From: Streptomyces neyagawaensis
GTDB lineage: Bacteria; Actinomycetota; Actinomycetes; Streptomycetales; Streptomycetaceae
Length of the DNA stretch: 63,002 nt
Reading direction: 5' to 3'
NCBI RefSeq assembly: GCF_023516595.1
Contig: NZ_JAMGBG010000084.1
Location: 1 to 63,002 of the forward strand
How positions within the stretch are numbered: position 1 is the stretch's first letter; every line of letters starts with the position of its first letter. The notes under the pieces were generated by a model. The model was not told the origin of the DNA. It did not search any database and worked only from the letters and a program-made list of their open reading frames with translations. Below, in pieces: positions 1 through 10,457 of the stretch. Made by a program: the position numbers and the translations under genes.

Positions 1-1233
1 CCGGGGGCCGTGGCGGGGGCCGGGGGGCGTGCGCCGGTGCTGGCGGAGGTGCGGGCCCGCGCGGGGGCCGGGGTGCTGGCCGCCGGGCTGTCGGTCGGGG
101 CGGACGAGCTGGCGGTGCTCGTCGCCGACCGTGAGAAGCGGGTGCGGACGCGGCCCCGGGACAGCGGGGCGTGGGCGGTGCTGGGCGCGGCGTACGTGGA
201 GCGGGCGCGGCGCACCGGCCGCGTCTCGGACCTTCCGAGGGCCGAGAAGGCCCTGCGCGCCTCGCTGCGGCTGCGCCCACACGGCAACGCCGACGCGCTC
301 GACGGCATGACCGCGCTCGCGAACACCCGGCGCGACTTCCCGGCGGCGCTGCGCTGGGGCGAACGGGCGGTGGAGGCGTCGCCGGGCCGCTGGACGTCGC
401 ACGCGCTGCTCCTCGACGCGTACGACGGGCTCGGCCGCTACAAGGCTGTGCGCGGCACCCTGGAGCGGCTCCTCGACGCCGACTCCGGCCCGGCGGCCCA
501 GGCGTGGGCCGCCCGCGTCTACTGGGACCAGGGCCGCCGCGAGGACGCGGCCGCCGCGCTCACCGACGCGGCGGCGGCCGCGGGGACCCCGGCCGAGGAG
601 GCGGCGCTGTGGGTCCGGGCCGGGGAGCTGGCCTGGGAGCGGGGCGAGCCGGCCGAGGCGTCCCGCTACTTCACGGCGGCGACCCGGGCCGACCCGGGCG
701 CGGCGGACGCGCTCGCGGGACACGGGCGGGTGCTGGCGGCGACGGGCAGGACGGCCGAGGGGGTACGGGCGTACCGGGCCGCGCTCACGCGGCGGCCGTC
801 GGCCCGGGTGGCCCTGGAACTGGGCGAGCTGTACGAGTCGCTGGGGCGGGCCGGGGCGGCGGCGAAGCAGTACGGGGTGGTGCGGGAGCTGGTCCGGCGG
901 TCCGCGGCCGCGGGGGTGAACGAGGCGCTGGTCCTCGGCGCGCTGGAGGCGGACCACGGCGATCCCGCTAAGGCCGTGCGGGTACTGCGCGCGGAGTGGC
1001 GCCGACAGCCGGGGCTGAAGGTCGCCGACGCGCTGGGGTGGGCGCTGCACCGGGCCGGGTCGCACGAGGAGGCACTGGAGTACGCGAGACGGGCGACGGA
1101 TCCGGCGCGGGGCGGTGAGGTGCGGTCGGCGGTGTACGTGCACCACCGGGCGGAGATCGAGCGGGCGCTGGGGCTGACGGCGTCTGCGCGGCGCCACGGG
1201 GAGGAGGCGCGGCGGATCAATCCCTATCTCTAG
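1..1233 (+). CDS. Tetratricopeptide repeat protein, 5' end outside window
   Basis: The reading frame is open from the first base, so the GTG at position 10 is probably not the true start and the gene begins upstream. The visible part of about 410 residues is Ala/Arg/Gly rich and consists of helical TPR-like repeats: alternating W-x2-LG-x2-Y, A-x8-P motifs such as the one around WAVLGAAYVERAR, then WTSHALLLDAYDGLGRY, AADALAGHGRVLAATGR and ALGWALHRAGSHEEAL. TPR arrays are protein-interaction scaffolds. No signal peptide, membrane segment or catalytic domain is seen in the visible part. The gene ends convergently with hppD, and a repeat element fills the gap. The specific function is unknown. 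Confidence 0.75.
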   Translation, partial: PGAVAGAGGRAPVLAEVRARAGAGVLAAGLSVGADELAVLVADREKRVRTRPRDSGAWAVLGAAYVERARRTGRVSDLPRAEKALRASLRLRPHGNADALDGMTALANTRRDFPAALRWGERAVEASPGRWTSHALLLDAYDGLGRYKAVRGTLERLLDADSGPAAQAWAARVYWDQGRREDAAAALTDAAAAAGTPAEEAALWVRAGELAWERGEPAEASRYFTAATRADPGAADALAGHGRVLAATGRTAEGVRAYRAALTRRPSARVALELGELYESLGRAGAAAKQYGVVRELVRRSAAAGVNEALVLGALEADHGDPAKAVRVLRAEWRRQPGLKVADALGWALHRAGSHEEALEYARRATDPARGGEVRSAVYVHHRAEIERALGLTASARRHGEEARRINPYL

Positions 1234-1255
1234 GGGGAGGGATGTGTCCGCACAA

Positions 1256-1472
1256 GAGCTCGGGGGGCGCGGTTCGTCGGCGGGTGCGGGTTCGTTGTGG
1301 TTTCTCGCGCAGTTCCCCGCGCCCCTGGAAAAGCAGGGGCCTACGGCCCCGTGCTTTTCCGATGAAGGGCGGGCCGCAGGCCCGTTCCCTTCAGGGGCGC
1401 GGGGAACTGCGCGAACGGCCCCCACTCACCCGCACCCGCCGACGAACCGCGCCCCCCGAGCTATGAGGCGCC
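1256..1472. repeat. Inverted-repeat intergenic element, copy 1
   Basis: The two ends are near-perfect inverted repeats: GAGCTCGGGGGGCGCGGTTC on the left, and its complement followed by the CTATGAGGCGCC end on the right. Inner blocks TCTCGCGCAGTTCCCCGCGC and its complement flank short hairpin modules. It lies between the convergent TPR gene and hppD and directly abuts the hppD stop codon. Other copies are at 27121, 37712, 57960 and a partial one at 51089. Confidence 0.85.
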
Positions 1473-2627
1473 CTACAGGTTGCCCCTCTTCTCCTGCTCC
1501 CTCTCGATCGCCTCGAACAGCGCCTTGAAGTTGCCCTTCCCGAAGCCCATCGACCCGTGCCGCTCGATGATCTCGAAGAACACCGTCGGCCGGTCCTGCA
1601 CCGGCTTCGTGAAGATCTGCAGCAGGTACCCGTCCTCGTCCCGGTCCGCGAGGATCTTCAGCTCGCGCAGGGTCTCGATGGGGACCCTCGTGTCGCCGAC
1701 CCACTCGCCGAGCGTGTCGTAGTACGAGTCCGGCGTGTTGAGGAACTCCACCCCGGCCGCCCGCATCGTCCGTACGGTCCGCACGATGTCGTTCGTGTTG
1801 AGGGCGATGTGCTGGACGCCCGCGCCGCCGTAGAACTCCAGGTACTCGTCGATCTGGGACTTCTTCTTGGCGATGGCGGGCTCGTTGATGGGGAACTTGA
1901 CCTTGAGCGTGCCGTCCGCCACCACCTTCGACATCAACGCGCTGTACTCGGTGGCGATGTCGTCGCCCACGAACTCCTTCATGTTCGTGAAGCCCATGAC
2001 CCGGTTGTAGAACTCCACCCACTCGTTCATGCGGCCGAGTTCGACGTTGCCGACGCAGTGGTCGATGGCCTGGAACGTGCGCTGGGCGGGCGGCTCGACC
2101 ATGGGGGCGGCGGCGACGTAGCCGGGGAGGTACGGGCCGTCGTAGCCGGTGCGCTCGACGAGGGTGTGCCGGGTCGTGCCGTACGTGGCGATCGCGGCGA
2201 GGACGACCGTGCCGTGCTCGTCCTTCACCTCGTAGGGCTCGGCGACGGAGCGGGCGCCGTGCTCGATGGCGTACTCGTAGGCGCGGCGGGCGTCGGGGAC
2301 CTCGATGGCGAGGTCGATGACGCCGTCGCCGTGCTCGGCGACGTGCTCGGCGAGGAAGTGGCCCCAGGTGGTGGTCGCCTTGACGACCGAGGTGAGGACG
2401 AACCGGGCCGAGCCGTTCTCCAGGACGTAGCTGGCCGTCTCGCGGTTGCCGGTCTCGGGGCCGGAGTAGGCGACGAGCCGCATGCCGAAGGCGGTGGAGT
2501 AGTAGTGGGCGGCCTGTTTGGCGTTGCCCACGGCGAAGACGACAGCGTCCATTCCCTTGACCGGGAAGGGGTCGGCCTGCCGAGCGGTGTCAGGGACGGG
2601 GTGCGGGTGCGCAGAGGTGGCTGCCAT
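1473..2627 (-). CDS. hppD: 4-hydroxyphenylpyruvate dioxygenase
   Basis: This is the Fe(II) dioxygenase of tyrosine catabolism, converting 4-hydroxyphenylpyruvate to homogentisate in the cytoplasm. The 384-residue product has the usual bacterial length and the two-domain vicinal-oxygen-chelate fold. The three iron ligands can be placed at His190 (AIDHCVGNV), His273 (GVQHIALNT) and Glu352 (VFFEIIERHG). The ATG at 2627 was chosen because GGGGAG lies about ten bases upstream and because the upstream in-frame extension does not resemble the family. It is divergent from an Lrp/AsnC regulator with only 123 bp between starts, which suggests local control of tyrosine degradation. No other homogentisate pathway gene is adjacent. 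Confidence 0.96.
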   Translation of the reverse strand: MAATSAHPHPVPDTARQADPFPVKGMDAVVFAVGNAKQAAHYYSTAFGMRLVAYSGPETGNRETASYVLENGSARFVLTSVVKATTTWGHFLAEHVAEHGDGVIDLAIEVPDARRAYEYAIEHGARSVAEPYEVKDEHGTVVLAAIATYGTTRHTLVERTGYDGPYLPGYVAAAPMVEPPAQRTFQAIDHCVGNVELGRMNEWVEFYNRVMGFTNMKEFVGDDIATEYSALMSKVVADGTLKVKFPINEPAIAKKKSQIDEYLEFYGGAGVQHIALNTNDIVRTVRTMRAAGVEFLNTPDSYYDTLGEWVGDTRVPIETLRELKILADRDEDGYLLQIFTKPVQDRPTVFFEIIERHGSMGFGKGNFKALFEAIEREQEKRGNL

Positions 2628-2750
2628 GGCCGCAGGTTCTCCCCGCTCCCGCAAGGTGCGCAATAGTTCGCATCATGGCTGGACAATCTGCACAGTCGTG
2701 ACCCCATACTCGGGCTTGTTCTGTACAGGATGCTCACCTCGGGAGAGCTC
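2628..2750. promoter_or_regulatory. Divergent promoter region hppD / Lrp
   Basis: This 123-bp gap must hold both promoters. It contains a perfect 8-bp palindrome CTGTACAG at 2722-2729 and TGCACAGTCGTGA just before it. An Lrp-family dimer could bind here, but no defined consensus can be assigned. Confidence 0.4.
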
Positions 2751-3233
2751 ATGGCGATCGATCATCTGGACGGGCGGCTGATCGTGCTGCTGGCGCGCGA
2801 GCCGCGTATCGGGGTGCTGGAGATGTCGCGGCGGCTGGGGGTCGCGCGGGGCACGGTGCAGGCGCGGCTGGACCGCCTTCAGTCGAATGGAGTCATTCGC
2901 GGCTTCGGCCCCCAGGTGGACCCGGCGGCGCTCGGCTACCCGGTGACGGCGTTCGCGACGCTGCAGATCCGGCAGGGTCAAGGCGCGGACGTCCGGGCGC
3001 ACTTGGCGACCGTGCCGGAGGTGCTGGAGCTGCACACGACGACCGGCAGCGGCGACATGCTGTGCCGGCTGGTGGCCCGTTCGAACGCGGATCTCCAGCG
3101 GGTGATCGACCGGGTCGTCGGTTTTGATGGCATCGTCCGGGCCGCCACGGCGATCGTCATGGAGAACCCCGTTCCGCTGCGGGTCATCCCGCTGGTGGAG
3201 CAGGCGGCGGCGGACCGGGAGACGACGACGTAG
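2751..3233 (+). CDS. Lrp/AsnC family transcriptional regulator
   Basis: A 160-residue protein with the standard Lrp layout: an N-terminal winged helix-turn-helix (about residues 10-50, DGRLIVLLAREPRIGVLEMS onward) and a C-terminal RAM/ACT-like ligand domain (about 65-145, with the TTGSGDMLCRLVA block). The ATG at 2751 has GGGAG six bases upstream; an ATG at 2730 has almost no room for a ribosome site. Position and divergence from hppD suggest control of tyrosine/homogentisate catabolism. The osmoprotectant transporter starts only 20 bp downstream on the same strand, so read-through into it is possible. The ligand is unknown. Confidence 0.9.
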   Translation: MAIDHLDGRLIVLLAREPRIGVLEMSRRLGVARGTVQARLDRLQSNGVIRGFGPQVDPAALGYPVTAFATLQIRQGQGADVRAHLATVPEVLELHTTTGSGDMLCRLVARSNADLQRVIDRVVGFDGIVRAATAIVMENPVPLRVIPLVEQAAADRETTT

Positions 3234-3253
3234 CCGATCTGGGGGTACGTGCG

Positions 3254-3893
3254 GTGGGTTTCTGGGACTACGTGGGCAGCTACCGCGAGAGGCTGCTGTT
3301 CGACGCGTACCAGCACGCCAGTGCCGTCCTGCAGTGCGTGGTCGTGGCGACGGTCGCCGGGGTGGCGATCGGCGTCCTCACCTACCGGCGGGAGTGGGCG
3401 GCCGGTCTCGCCACCGCCACGACCTCGGCCGTGCTCACCGTCCCCTCCCTCGCGATGATCGGCCTGCTGATCCCGGTGGTGGGGCTGGGTGTCGCCCCCA
3501 CGGTGATCGCGCTGACGCTGTACGGGCTGCTGCCCGTCGTGCGGAACGCGATCGTGGGGCTGCGCGGGGTCGATCCGGCGCTGGTGGACGCGGCGAAGGG
3601 CATCGGGATGTCCCGGGCGCGCCGGCTGCTGCGGGTGGAGCTGCCGCTGGCCTGGCCGCCGATCCTCACCGGCGTCCGGGTCGCCACCCAGATGCTGATG
3701 GGCATCGCCGCGATCGCCGCGTACGCCTCCGGGCCGGGACTCGGCAACGAGATCTTCCGCGGTATCGCCTCGCTGGGCAGCGCCAACGCGCTCAACCAGG
3801 TGCTCGCGGGCACGCTCGGCATCGTCGTCCTCGCGCTGCTGTTCGATGCCGGGTACGTCCTGCTCGGGCGGCTGACGATCCCGAGGGGGATCC

Positions 3894-3901
<8 letters not shown>
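3254..3901 (+). CDS. Osmoprotectant ABC transporter permease (OpuCB/OpuBB type)
   Basis: A 215-residue inner-membrane subunit with five to six hydrophobic segments and the binding-protein-dependent permease EAA-type loop (VDAAKGIGMSRARRLLRVEL, about residues 112-131). It is the first of four overlapping genes and overlaps the ATPase start by 8 bp. Family knowledge: such permeases move glycine betaine, choline or carnitine during osmotic stress. The GTG at 3254 fits the GGGGG block about ten bases upstream. Confidence 0.92.
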
Positions 3902-5386
<1,485 letters not shown>

Positions 5387-5390
<4 letters not shown>

Positions 5391-6268
5391 GCGCGCCGCC
5401 GGGCACGGCCCCGGGGGCGGACGCCACGTCCGCTGCCCCCGGCACCCCCGTCGCGCCCGCGTCGCCCTACCCGTCCGGGTCCCCGGACGGGTCGCCCGGC
5501 GCAGCACCTGCCCCCTACGAGGCCCGCCCCCTCAGGATCACCTGGCGGAAGCTCACCCTGCTGCCGAGCCTCCTCGTCGTCGTCCTCGTCAGCACCTGGC
5601 TCTGGTTCCGGCACGCCGAGCTGGACGCGATCTCCGCGAACGCCCTGGCGAACGGGCAGGTGTGGCTGGCCCTGCGGCAGCACATCGCGCTGACCGCCGT
5701 CTCCACCTTCTTCGTACTGGTCATCGCCGTCCCGCTGGGCGTCCTGCTGACCCGGCGGAGATTCCGCGCGGCCACGCCCTTCGTCCGGGCCGTCGCCAAC
5801 GCGGGGCAGGCCACCCCCGCCATCGGTCTGCTGGCGCTGCTGGTGATCTGGCTCGGCATCGGACGGACGGCGGCCCTGACCGGCATGATCGCCTACGCCG
5901 TCCTGCCGGTTCTGTCGAACACGATGGCCGGCCTCAGGGCGAACGAGCCGACGCTCCTCGAAGCCGCCCGGGGCATCGGCATGTCACCCGCGGAGGTGCT
6001 CACACGCGTCGAACTCCCGCTGGCCGTGCCGCTGATCCTCGCGGGCGTCCGCACGGCCCTCGTCCTGAACGTCGGCACGGCCACCCTCGCCGCGTTCGGC
6101 GGGGGCGGCGGCCTCGGCGTACTGATCACCACCGGCATCACCAACCAGCGCGTGCCCGTCCTCGTCCTCGGCTCGATCCTCACGGTGGCGCTGGCCCTGC
6201 TGGTGGACTGGCTGGCCTCGCTCGCGGAGGTGCTGCTGCGGCCGCGGGGCCTGGAGGAGGGCCCATGA
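5387..6268 (+). CDS. Osmoprotectant ABC transporter permease (second)
   Basis: A 293-residue permease. The first 45 residues are Pro/Ala/Ser rich and unusual, then come about six membrane segments and the EAA loop (LEAARGIGMSPAEVLTRVEL, about 188-207). It pairs with the first permease to form the channel. It overlaps the ATPase gene by 4 bp and the binding-protein gene by 4 bp, so translation is coupled. Confidence 0.92.
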
Positions 6269-7254
6269 GCCCGGTCGGGTCGGCGCAGCGTGCGGCCGTC
6301 CTGCTCTGCGGACTGCTGGCCGTCACCGGGTGCGGGCTGACCAGCGGCTCCCCCATGACGGACGACGTACGGCCGGGCTCCGTCGGACGGGGCCGGCCCC
6401 TGGAGGGCGCCGAGCTGACCGTGACGTCGAAGGACTTCACGGAGAACCTGATCCTCGGCGCGATCATGGGCATCGCCTTCCAGGCGGCCGGCGCGGAGGT
6501 GCTCGACCGGACCGGCGTCCAGGGGTCCTTCGGCGCCCGGGAGGCGGTCAGGAGCGGCGAGGCGGACGCCATGTTCGAGTACACGGGCACCGCCTGGATC
6601 ACGTACCAGGGCAACAGCGCCCCCATCGCCGATGCGCGCCGGCAGTGGGAGGCGGTGCGCGACGCCGACCTGAGGAACGGGGTGACCTGGCTGCCGCCGT
6701 CGGCCCTGGACAACACGTACGCCCTCGCCCTGAACCGAGCCAACGCCGACCGGTACCGCACGAGGAACCTCTCCGAGGTGGCCGTTCTCGCGGGGCGGGA
6801 CCCCGACGCCGTCACCCTGTGCGTGGAGGGCGAGTTCGCCAACCGCGCGGACGGGCTGCCGGGGTTGCAGAAGGCGTACGGCATGAGCCTGCCCGCCGGG
6901 AACATCACCCAGATGGACACCGGGATCATCTACACGCAGGCGGCGAAGGGGAGTTGTGTGTACGGGGAGGTCTTCACCACCGACGGCCGCATCGCGTCGA
7001 TGCGGCTCGCGGTGATGGAGGACGACCGGCGGTTCTTCCCGCACTACAACGCGGCCCCCGAGATCAACTCCGCGACCCTGAGGAAATGGCCGGCCATCGC
7101 CGACGTCCTGGCCCCGATCACGGCGAAGCTGAACAACGACGTGGCCCGGAAGCTGAATGCAAGGGTCGATGTGGAGGGGGAGGATCCGCACCAGGTGGCG
7201 TTGGAGTGGATGGTGGCGGAGGGGTTCGTCGTCACCCCGGGCGGGGGCGAGTGA
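6265..7254 (+). CDS. Osmoprotectant-binding lipoprotein of the ABC transporter
   Basis: A 329-residue extracellular substrate-binding protein. The ATG at 6265 overlaps the permease stop (ATGA). A lipoprotein signal ends in LLAVTGC with the lipid-bearing Cys at residue 23. The mature part has the QAT/OpuAC-type fold signature (TVTSKDFTENLILGAIMG, then FEYTGTAWITYQG). It should capture betaine-like quaternary amines outside the membrane. It closes the operon, and a hairpin follows at 7290. Confidence 0.93.
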   Translation: MSPVGSAQRAAVLLCGLLAVTGCGLTSGSPMTDDVRPGSVGRGRPLEGAELTVTSKDFTENLILGAIMGIAFQAAGAEVLDRTGVQGSFGAREAVRSGEADAMFEYTGTAWITYQGNSAPIADARRQWEAVRDADLRNGVTWLPPSALDNTYALALNRANADRYRTRNLSEVAVLAGRDPDAVTLCVEGEFANRADGLPGLQKAYGMSLPAGNITQMDTGIIYTQAAKGSCVYGEVFTTDGRIASMRLAVMEDDRRFFPHYNAAPEINSATLRKWPAIADVLAPITAKLNNDVARKLNARVDVEGEDPHQVALEWMVAEGFVVTPGGGE

Positions 7255-7289
7255 GCGGATCCCGGCCCGCCGAGGGGACGGGCCAGGAA

Positions 7290-7313
7290 GGAGCGGCGGT
7301 TTCCGGCCGCTCC
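7290..7313. terminator. Hairpin after osmoprotectant operon
   Basis: GGAGCGGC and GCCGCTCC form an 8-bp stem between the convergent binding-protein and Lon-like protease genes. There is no T tract. Confidence 0.5.
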
Positions 7314-7374
7314 ACGTCACGCGCGGCGCGGGCAGGGCGGCTCGTGGTCGAGGTGGGGGAAGCCGGTGGTCGGG

Positions 7375-8175
7375 TCAGCAGCTGGGGACCGAGCCCTTGC
7401 CCGTCTCCAGGGCCACCAGGGAGCTGACCGCGTTCTTCAGCGTGGTCACCGGGATGAGCCTGAGCCCCTTCGGCAGCTCGGCCTTCGCGTCGGCGCACTC
7501 GGCCTTGGGGACCAGGAAGATCGTGGCGCCGTCACGGCGGGCGGCCTGGGTCTTCAGGGGCACCCCGCCGACGGCGCCAACCTTGCCGGAGCCGTCGATG
7601 GTCCCCGTACCGGCGATGACCCGGCCGCCGGTGAGATCGCCGCCGCTGCCGTCACCGTCGAGCTTGTCGACGATGCCGAGGGAGAACAGCAGACCGGCGC
7701 TGGGGCCGCCGACGTCGGCGAGCCGCAGGGTGACCTTGACGTCGTCGGCGTCCTCACCGAGGTACGCGAGGGCCGCCTCGGTGGCCGTGTCCTGGGACTC
7801 CTTCATCTCTGCCGCGTTGTACTCCTCGATCTCCTTCACGGACTCGCCGCTGGGGTAGACCGCGTCGCGCGGCATGACGGCCCGGTCGGTGCGGAACCAG
7901 TTGTCGAGCACGTCACCGAGGTCGACGTCGGCGTCGGGGCCCGTCGCCACGATGGTCGTCATGCGCAGTTCGCCGGTGGTCCGCCGGGTCTGCGCGCCGG
8001 AGATGGTGATCACCGGCTCGCCCTTGTTCTCGCCGAGGACGTTCGCCGTCATACCGGGCTGCGCGATGGTGAACGGCAACGGTGCGAACGCGACCGTCGC
8101 GAGCAGCCCCACGACGGGCACGGCACAGACGGCTACGGCGGCGGGACGCGATAGACGGGAGAGGCGAGAGAGCAC
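7375..8175 (-). CDS. Secreted or membrane Lon-like (S16) serine protease
   Basis: A 266-residue protein with one N-terminal hydrophobic anchor (about 11-36) followed by an extracytoplasmic Lon-type proteolytic domain. The catalytic Ser159 is in GGPSAGLLFSLG and the Lys198 in GSGKVGAVGGVPLK, the Ser-Lys dyad of family S16. Related YlbL-type proteins carry a PDZ domain between anchor and protease; the intervening 100 residues here (TISGAQTRRTTGELRMTTIV) look like a shortened or diverged version. Substrates are unknown. It is monocistronic and convergent with the osmoprotectant operon. Confidence 0.82.
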   Translation of the reverse strand: MLSRLSRLSRPAAVAVCAVPVVGLLATVAFAPLPFTIAQPGMTANVLGENKGEPVITISGAQTRRTTGELRMTTIVATGPDADVDLGDVLDNWFRTDRAVMPRDAVYPSGESVKEIEEYNAAEMKESQDTATEAALAYLGEDADDVKVTLRLADVGGPSAGLLFSLGIVDKLDGDGSGGDLTGGRVIAGTGTIDGSGKVGAVGGVPLKTQAARRDGATIFLVPKAECADAKAELPKGLRLIPVTTLKNAVSSLVALETGKGSVPSC

Positions 8176-8248
8176 GGAGTCAATCTAACGCGACGCGCGG
8201 TTCCGGCCAGGGGGCGGTGGGCGCAGGCCCGGCCCAGGGTGCCGGAAC

Positions 8249-8767
8249 TCACTTCCCGTCGGTGTCCTCGAAGACCGCGAGCATCTGCGTGAGCACATGC
8301 ACACAGGAGTCGATGTCCGCGCCGGTGATGTCGCCCCCGACCTGCGCCATCAGCCGGCTCTCACGGGCGATGAGGTCCTCGATGGCGGTGCGCCCCGCGT
8401 CCGTCAGCCGGATCAGGGACGACCGCTGGTGCGCCGGGTTGGGGACGGCCTCGACGAGGTCGCCGTCCGCCGCCTCGTTGACCATCCGCTGCACGAACTG
8501 CCGGCTCACCGCCAGGGCCCGCCCCATCTGCGGCACCGTCATCGGGCCCCTGGCCCGCAGCAGCTCCAGTACGGCCCGTACGCCGATGGAGAGCCCCACG
8601 ATCGGCGCCTTCAGCTCCACGGCCTTGGTGACCCGGCGGTACAGGGGGCCGAGGACGGCGAACACCTCGTACAGCCGCCCGGCGAGGACCTCGGGCGGGA
8701 GTGGTCGGTCCTTGTCGGCGTCGTGGGCGGCTCGACCGGTCTCGTTGTCGCTGTCGTTCTGCGTCAC
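8249..8767 (-). CDS. MarR family transcriptional regulator
   Basis: A winged-helix regulator of 172 residues from the GTG at 8767; an upstream TTG at 8806 is less likely. The MarR core is visible as VRAVLELLRARGPMTVPQMG, then ALAVSRQFVQRMVNEAADGD (recognition helix) and a wing RSSLIRLTDAGR. It is divergent from an alpha/beta hydrolase gene. Two copies of a 19-bp palindromic site lie between them, so it most likely represses both genes and is relieved by a small molecule, perhaps the hydrolase substrate. Confidence 0.9.
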   Translation of the reverse strand: MTQNDSDNETGRAAHDADKDRPLPPEVLAGRLYEVFAVLGPLYRRVTKAVELKAPIVGLSIGVRAVLELLRARGPMTVPQMGRALAVSRQFVQRMVNEAADGDLVEAVPNPAHQRSSLIRLTDAGRTAIEDLIARESRLMAQVGGDITGADIDSCVHVLTQMLAVFEDTDGK

Positions 8768-8776
8768 CCGACCAGG

Positions 8777-8795
8777 ATGACACCTGGGTTGCCAT
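8777..8795. promoter_or_regulatory. MarR operator, site 1
   Basis: ATGACACCTGGGTTGCCAT, a 19-bp imperfect palindrome whose start is 31 bp (three helical turns) before that of site 2. It lies just upstream of the MarR start. Confidence 0.65.
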
Positions 8796-8807
8796 TCCGC
8801 TCGCAAG

Positions 8808-8826
8808 ATGACACCTTAGTTGTCAT
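8808..8826. promoter_or_regulatory. MarR operator, site 2, overlapping the hydrolase start
   Basis: ATGACACCTTAGTTGTCAT has perfect outer arms ATGACA/TGTCAT. Its last two bases are the first two bases of the hydrolase start codon at 8825. Confidence 0.7.
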
Positions 8827-9679
8827 GACTGATGCCTCTCAGGTGTTCACATTCACATCCGACGACGGCCCGCTCGCCTACGGCGACACCGGCACGGGCC
8901 TCCCGCTGGTCCTGCTGCACGGCGGCTTCACCGATCGCCGTATGTGGCGCGATCTCGTTCCGCCGCTCTCGGCACACCACCGGGTGATCACACCGGACGC
9001 GCGCGGCCACGGCGCCTCGGCCAACGCGAGCAAGCCGTTCCGGTTCACCGACGACCTCGCCGCGCTCCTGCGGCACCTCGACACCGGCCCGGCCGTGCTG
9101 ATCGGCATGTCGATGGGCGGAGGCATCGCGGTCGACACCGCGCTGGAGCACCCGGATCTCGTACGGGGCCTCGTCGTCAGCAACGTCGGCACCAGCGAGC
9201 CCGAGTTCACGGACCCGTGGACCAAGGACTCGGTCGCCCGCTACTACGGCGCGCTGATGGCCGGGGACATCGAGACCTGGCTCGACGTCGCCGCCGAGGC
9301 GGTCGTCGGCCCGTACCGCGGCGCGGACGACGTGGACGCCGAGCTCGTGCGCCGCGTGCGGGAGATGAACCGCGACACCGTCTCCAAGCACTCCCTCGGC
9401 GAGACGGACTGGCACGTCCCGGTGACGGACACCTGGGCGCGCGCCGCCTCCCTCACCGTCCCGGTCCTCGCGGTCAACGGCGCCCTCGACGCCCCCGACC
9501 TCATCGCCATGGCCGAACGCCTCACCACCACGGTCGCCGGCCCCGGTCGCGCCACGTCCATCGAGGGCACGGCCCACTACGCCAACATGGAACAGCCGGA
9601 GACCTTCGCGAAGCTGGTCCTGGAGTGGCTGGAGACGCTGGACACCCTGGAGACGCCGCAGGGCGCGCACCGGCCGTAG
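8825..9679 (+). CDS. Alpha/beta hydrolase
   Basis: A 284-residue cytoplasmic hydrolase with the catalytic triad readable as Ser96 (IGMSMGG nucleophile elbow), Asp222 (NGALDAPD) and His251 (EGTAHYANME). The oxyanion HGG motif is at about 32-34. The ATG at 8825 has no visible ribosome site and overlaps the MarR operator, so the mRNA may be leaderless. Pairing with MarR suggests detoxification of an ester, lactone or similar effector. The substrate cannot be told from the sequence. Confidence 0.88.
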   Translation: MTDASQVFTFTSDDGPLAYGDTGTGLPLVLLHGGFTDRRMWRDLVPPLSAHHRVITPDARGHGASANASKPFRFTDDLAALLRHLDTGPAVLIGMSMGGGIAVDTALEHPDLVRGLVVSNVGTSEPEFTDPWTKDSVARYYGALMAGDIETWLDVAAEAVVGPYRGADDVDAELVRRVREMNRDTVSKHSLGETDWHVPVTDTWARAASLTVPVLAVNGALDAPDLIAMAERLTTTVAGPGRATSIEGTAHYANMEQPETFAKLVLEWLETLDTLETPQGAHRP

Positions 9680-9771
9680 GACGAGCCCCGGCCGTAGAAG
9701 GGCGGCGCCAGGACAGGCGGGCGGATTCCAGGTCGCAGGAGACCGGGGTCACAGACGGCCGGGGTCACAGG

Positions 9772-9800
9772 GAGCCGAGGTCACGGGGGTGCCTCGGCTC
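9772..9800. terminator. Bidirectional hairpin between hydrolase and IclR genes
   Basis: GAGCCGAGG and CCTCGGCTC form a perfect 9-bp stem in the convergent gap. It is preceded by short direct repeats of GGGGTCACAG (around 9745-9770). Confidence 0.6.
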
Positions 9801-9815
9801 GGCCCGCCGCGCGTG

Positions 9816-10457
9816 TCAGCGGAGCGCGTCCGCCACCTCTCGGGCCGCGTCCATCACGCGCGGCCCCACCCGCTCCGGCACCGCGTCCGCCAGCATGACG
9901 ACGCCGACGCTGCCCTCGACCCCGTTCACACCGAGCAGCGGCGCCGCGGCACCGCTCGCCCCGGCCTCCAGCTCACCGTGCGTGAGCGCGTACCCGGGCC
10001 AGTCCCCCGGCTGCTGACGGGCCGACAGGATCGCGCGTCCGGCGGCCCCCCGGTCCAGCGCATGACGGAATCCGGCCCGGTAGGCGACGTGATAATCCGT
10101 CCACGTCGGCTCGACGACAGCCACGGCCAACGCTTCGGTGCCGTCGACGAGGGTGAGGTGCGCGGTGGCACCTATGTCCTCGGCCAACGACCGCAGCGCC
10201 GGCAGCGCGGCCTCCCGCACCAGCGGATGCACCTGGCGGCCCAGGCGGAGCACACCGAGCCCGACCCGGGCACGTCCGCCCAGGTCACGTCGTACGAGCG
10301 AGTGCTGCTCCAGTGTGGCGAGCAGACGGTACACAACGGTCCGGTTGACCCCGAGCTTGTTGGACAGCTCGGTGACGGTCAGCCCGTGGTCGGTATCGGC
10401 GAGAAGTTTGAGGACACGCAGTCCCCTGTCCAGCGTCTGAGAGGTCTCCGCGGTCAC
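9816..10457 (-). CDS. IclR family transcriptional regulator
   Basis: A 213-residue regulator with an N-terminal winged HTH (about 5-60, TLDRGLRVLKLLADTDHGLT and VNRTVVYRLLATLEQHSLV) and an IclR effector domain (DGTEALAVAVVEP, HALDRGAAGRAILSA). The GTG at 10457 was chosen because AAGGAG sits eight bases upstream; the GTG at 10466 would overlap that site. The effector domain is somewhat short for the family. No catabolic gene is adjacent on the same strand, so the target is unclear. Confidence 0.88.
   Translation of the reverse strand: MTAETSQTLDRGLRVLKLLADTDHGLTVTELSNKLGVNRTVVYRLLATLEQHSLVRRDLGGRARVGLGVLRLGRQVHPLVREAALPALRSLAEDIGATAHLTLVDGTEALAVAVVEPTWTDYHVAYRAGFRHALDRGAAGRAILSARQQPGDWPGYALTHGELEAGASGAAAPLLGVNGVEGSVGVVMLADAVPERVGPRVMDAAREVADALR

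Noticed and set aside
1256..1472. Insertion sequence or tRNA-like origin for the repeat element
   Set aside because: No transposase, no clear target-site duplication and no cloverleaf; it is called a repeat element only.
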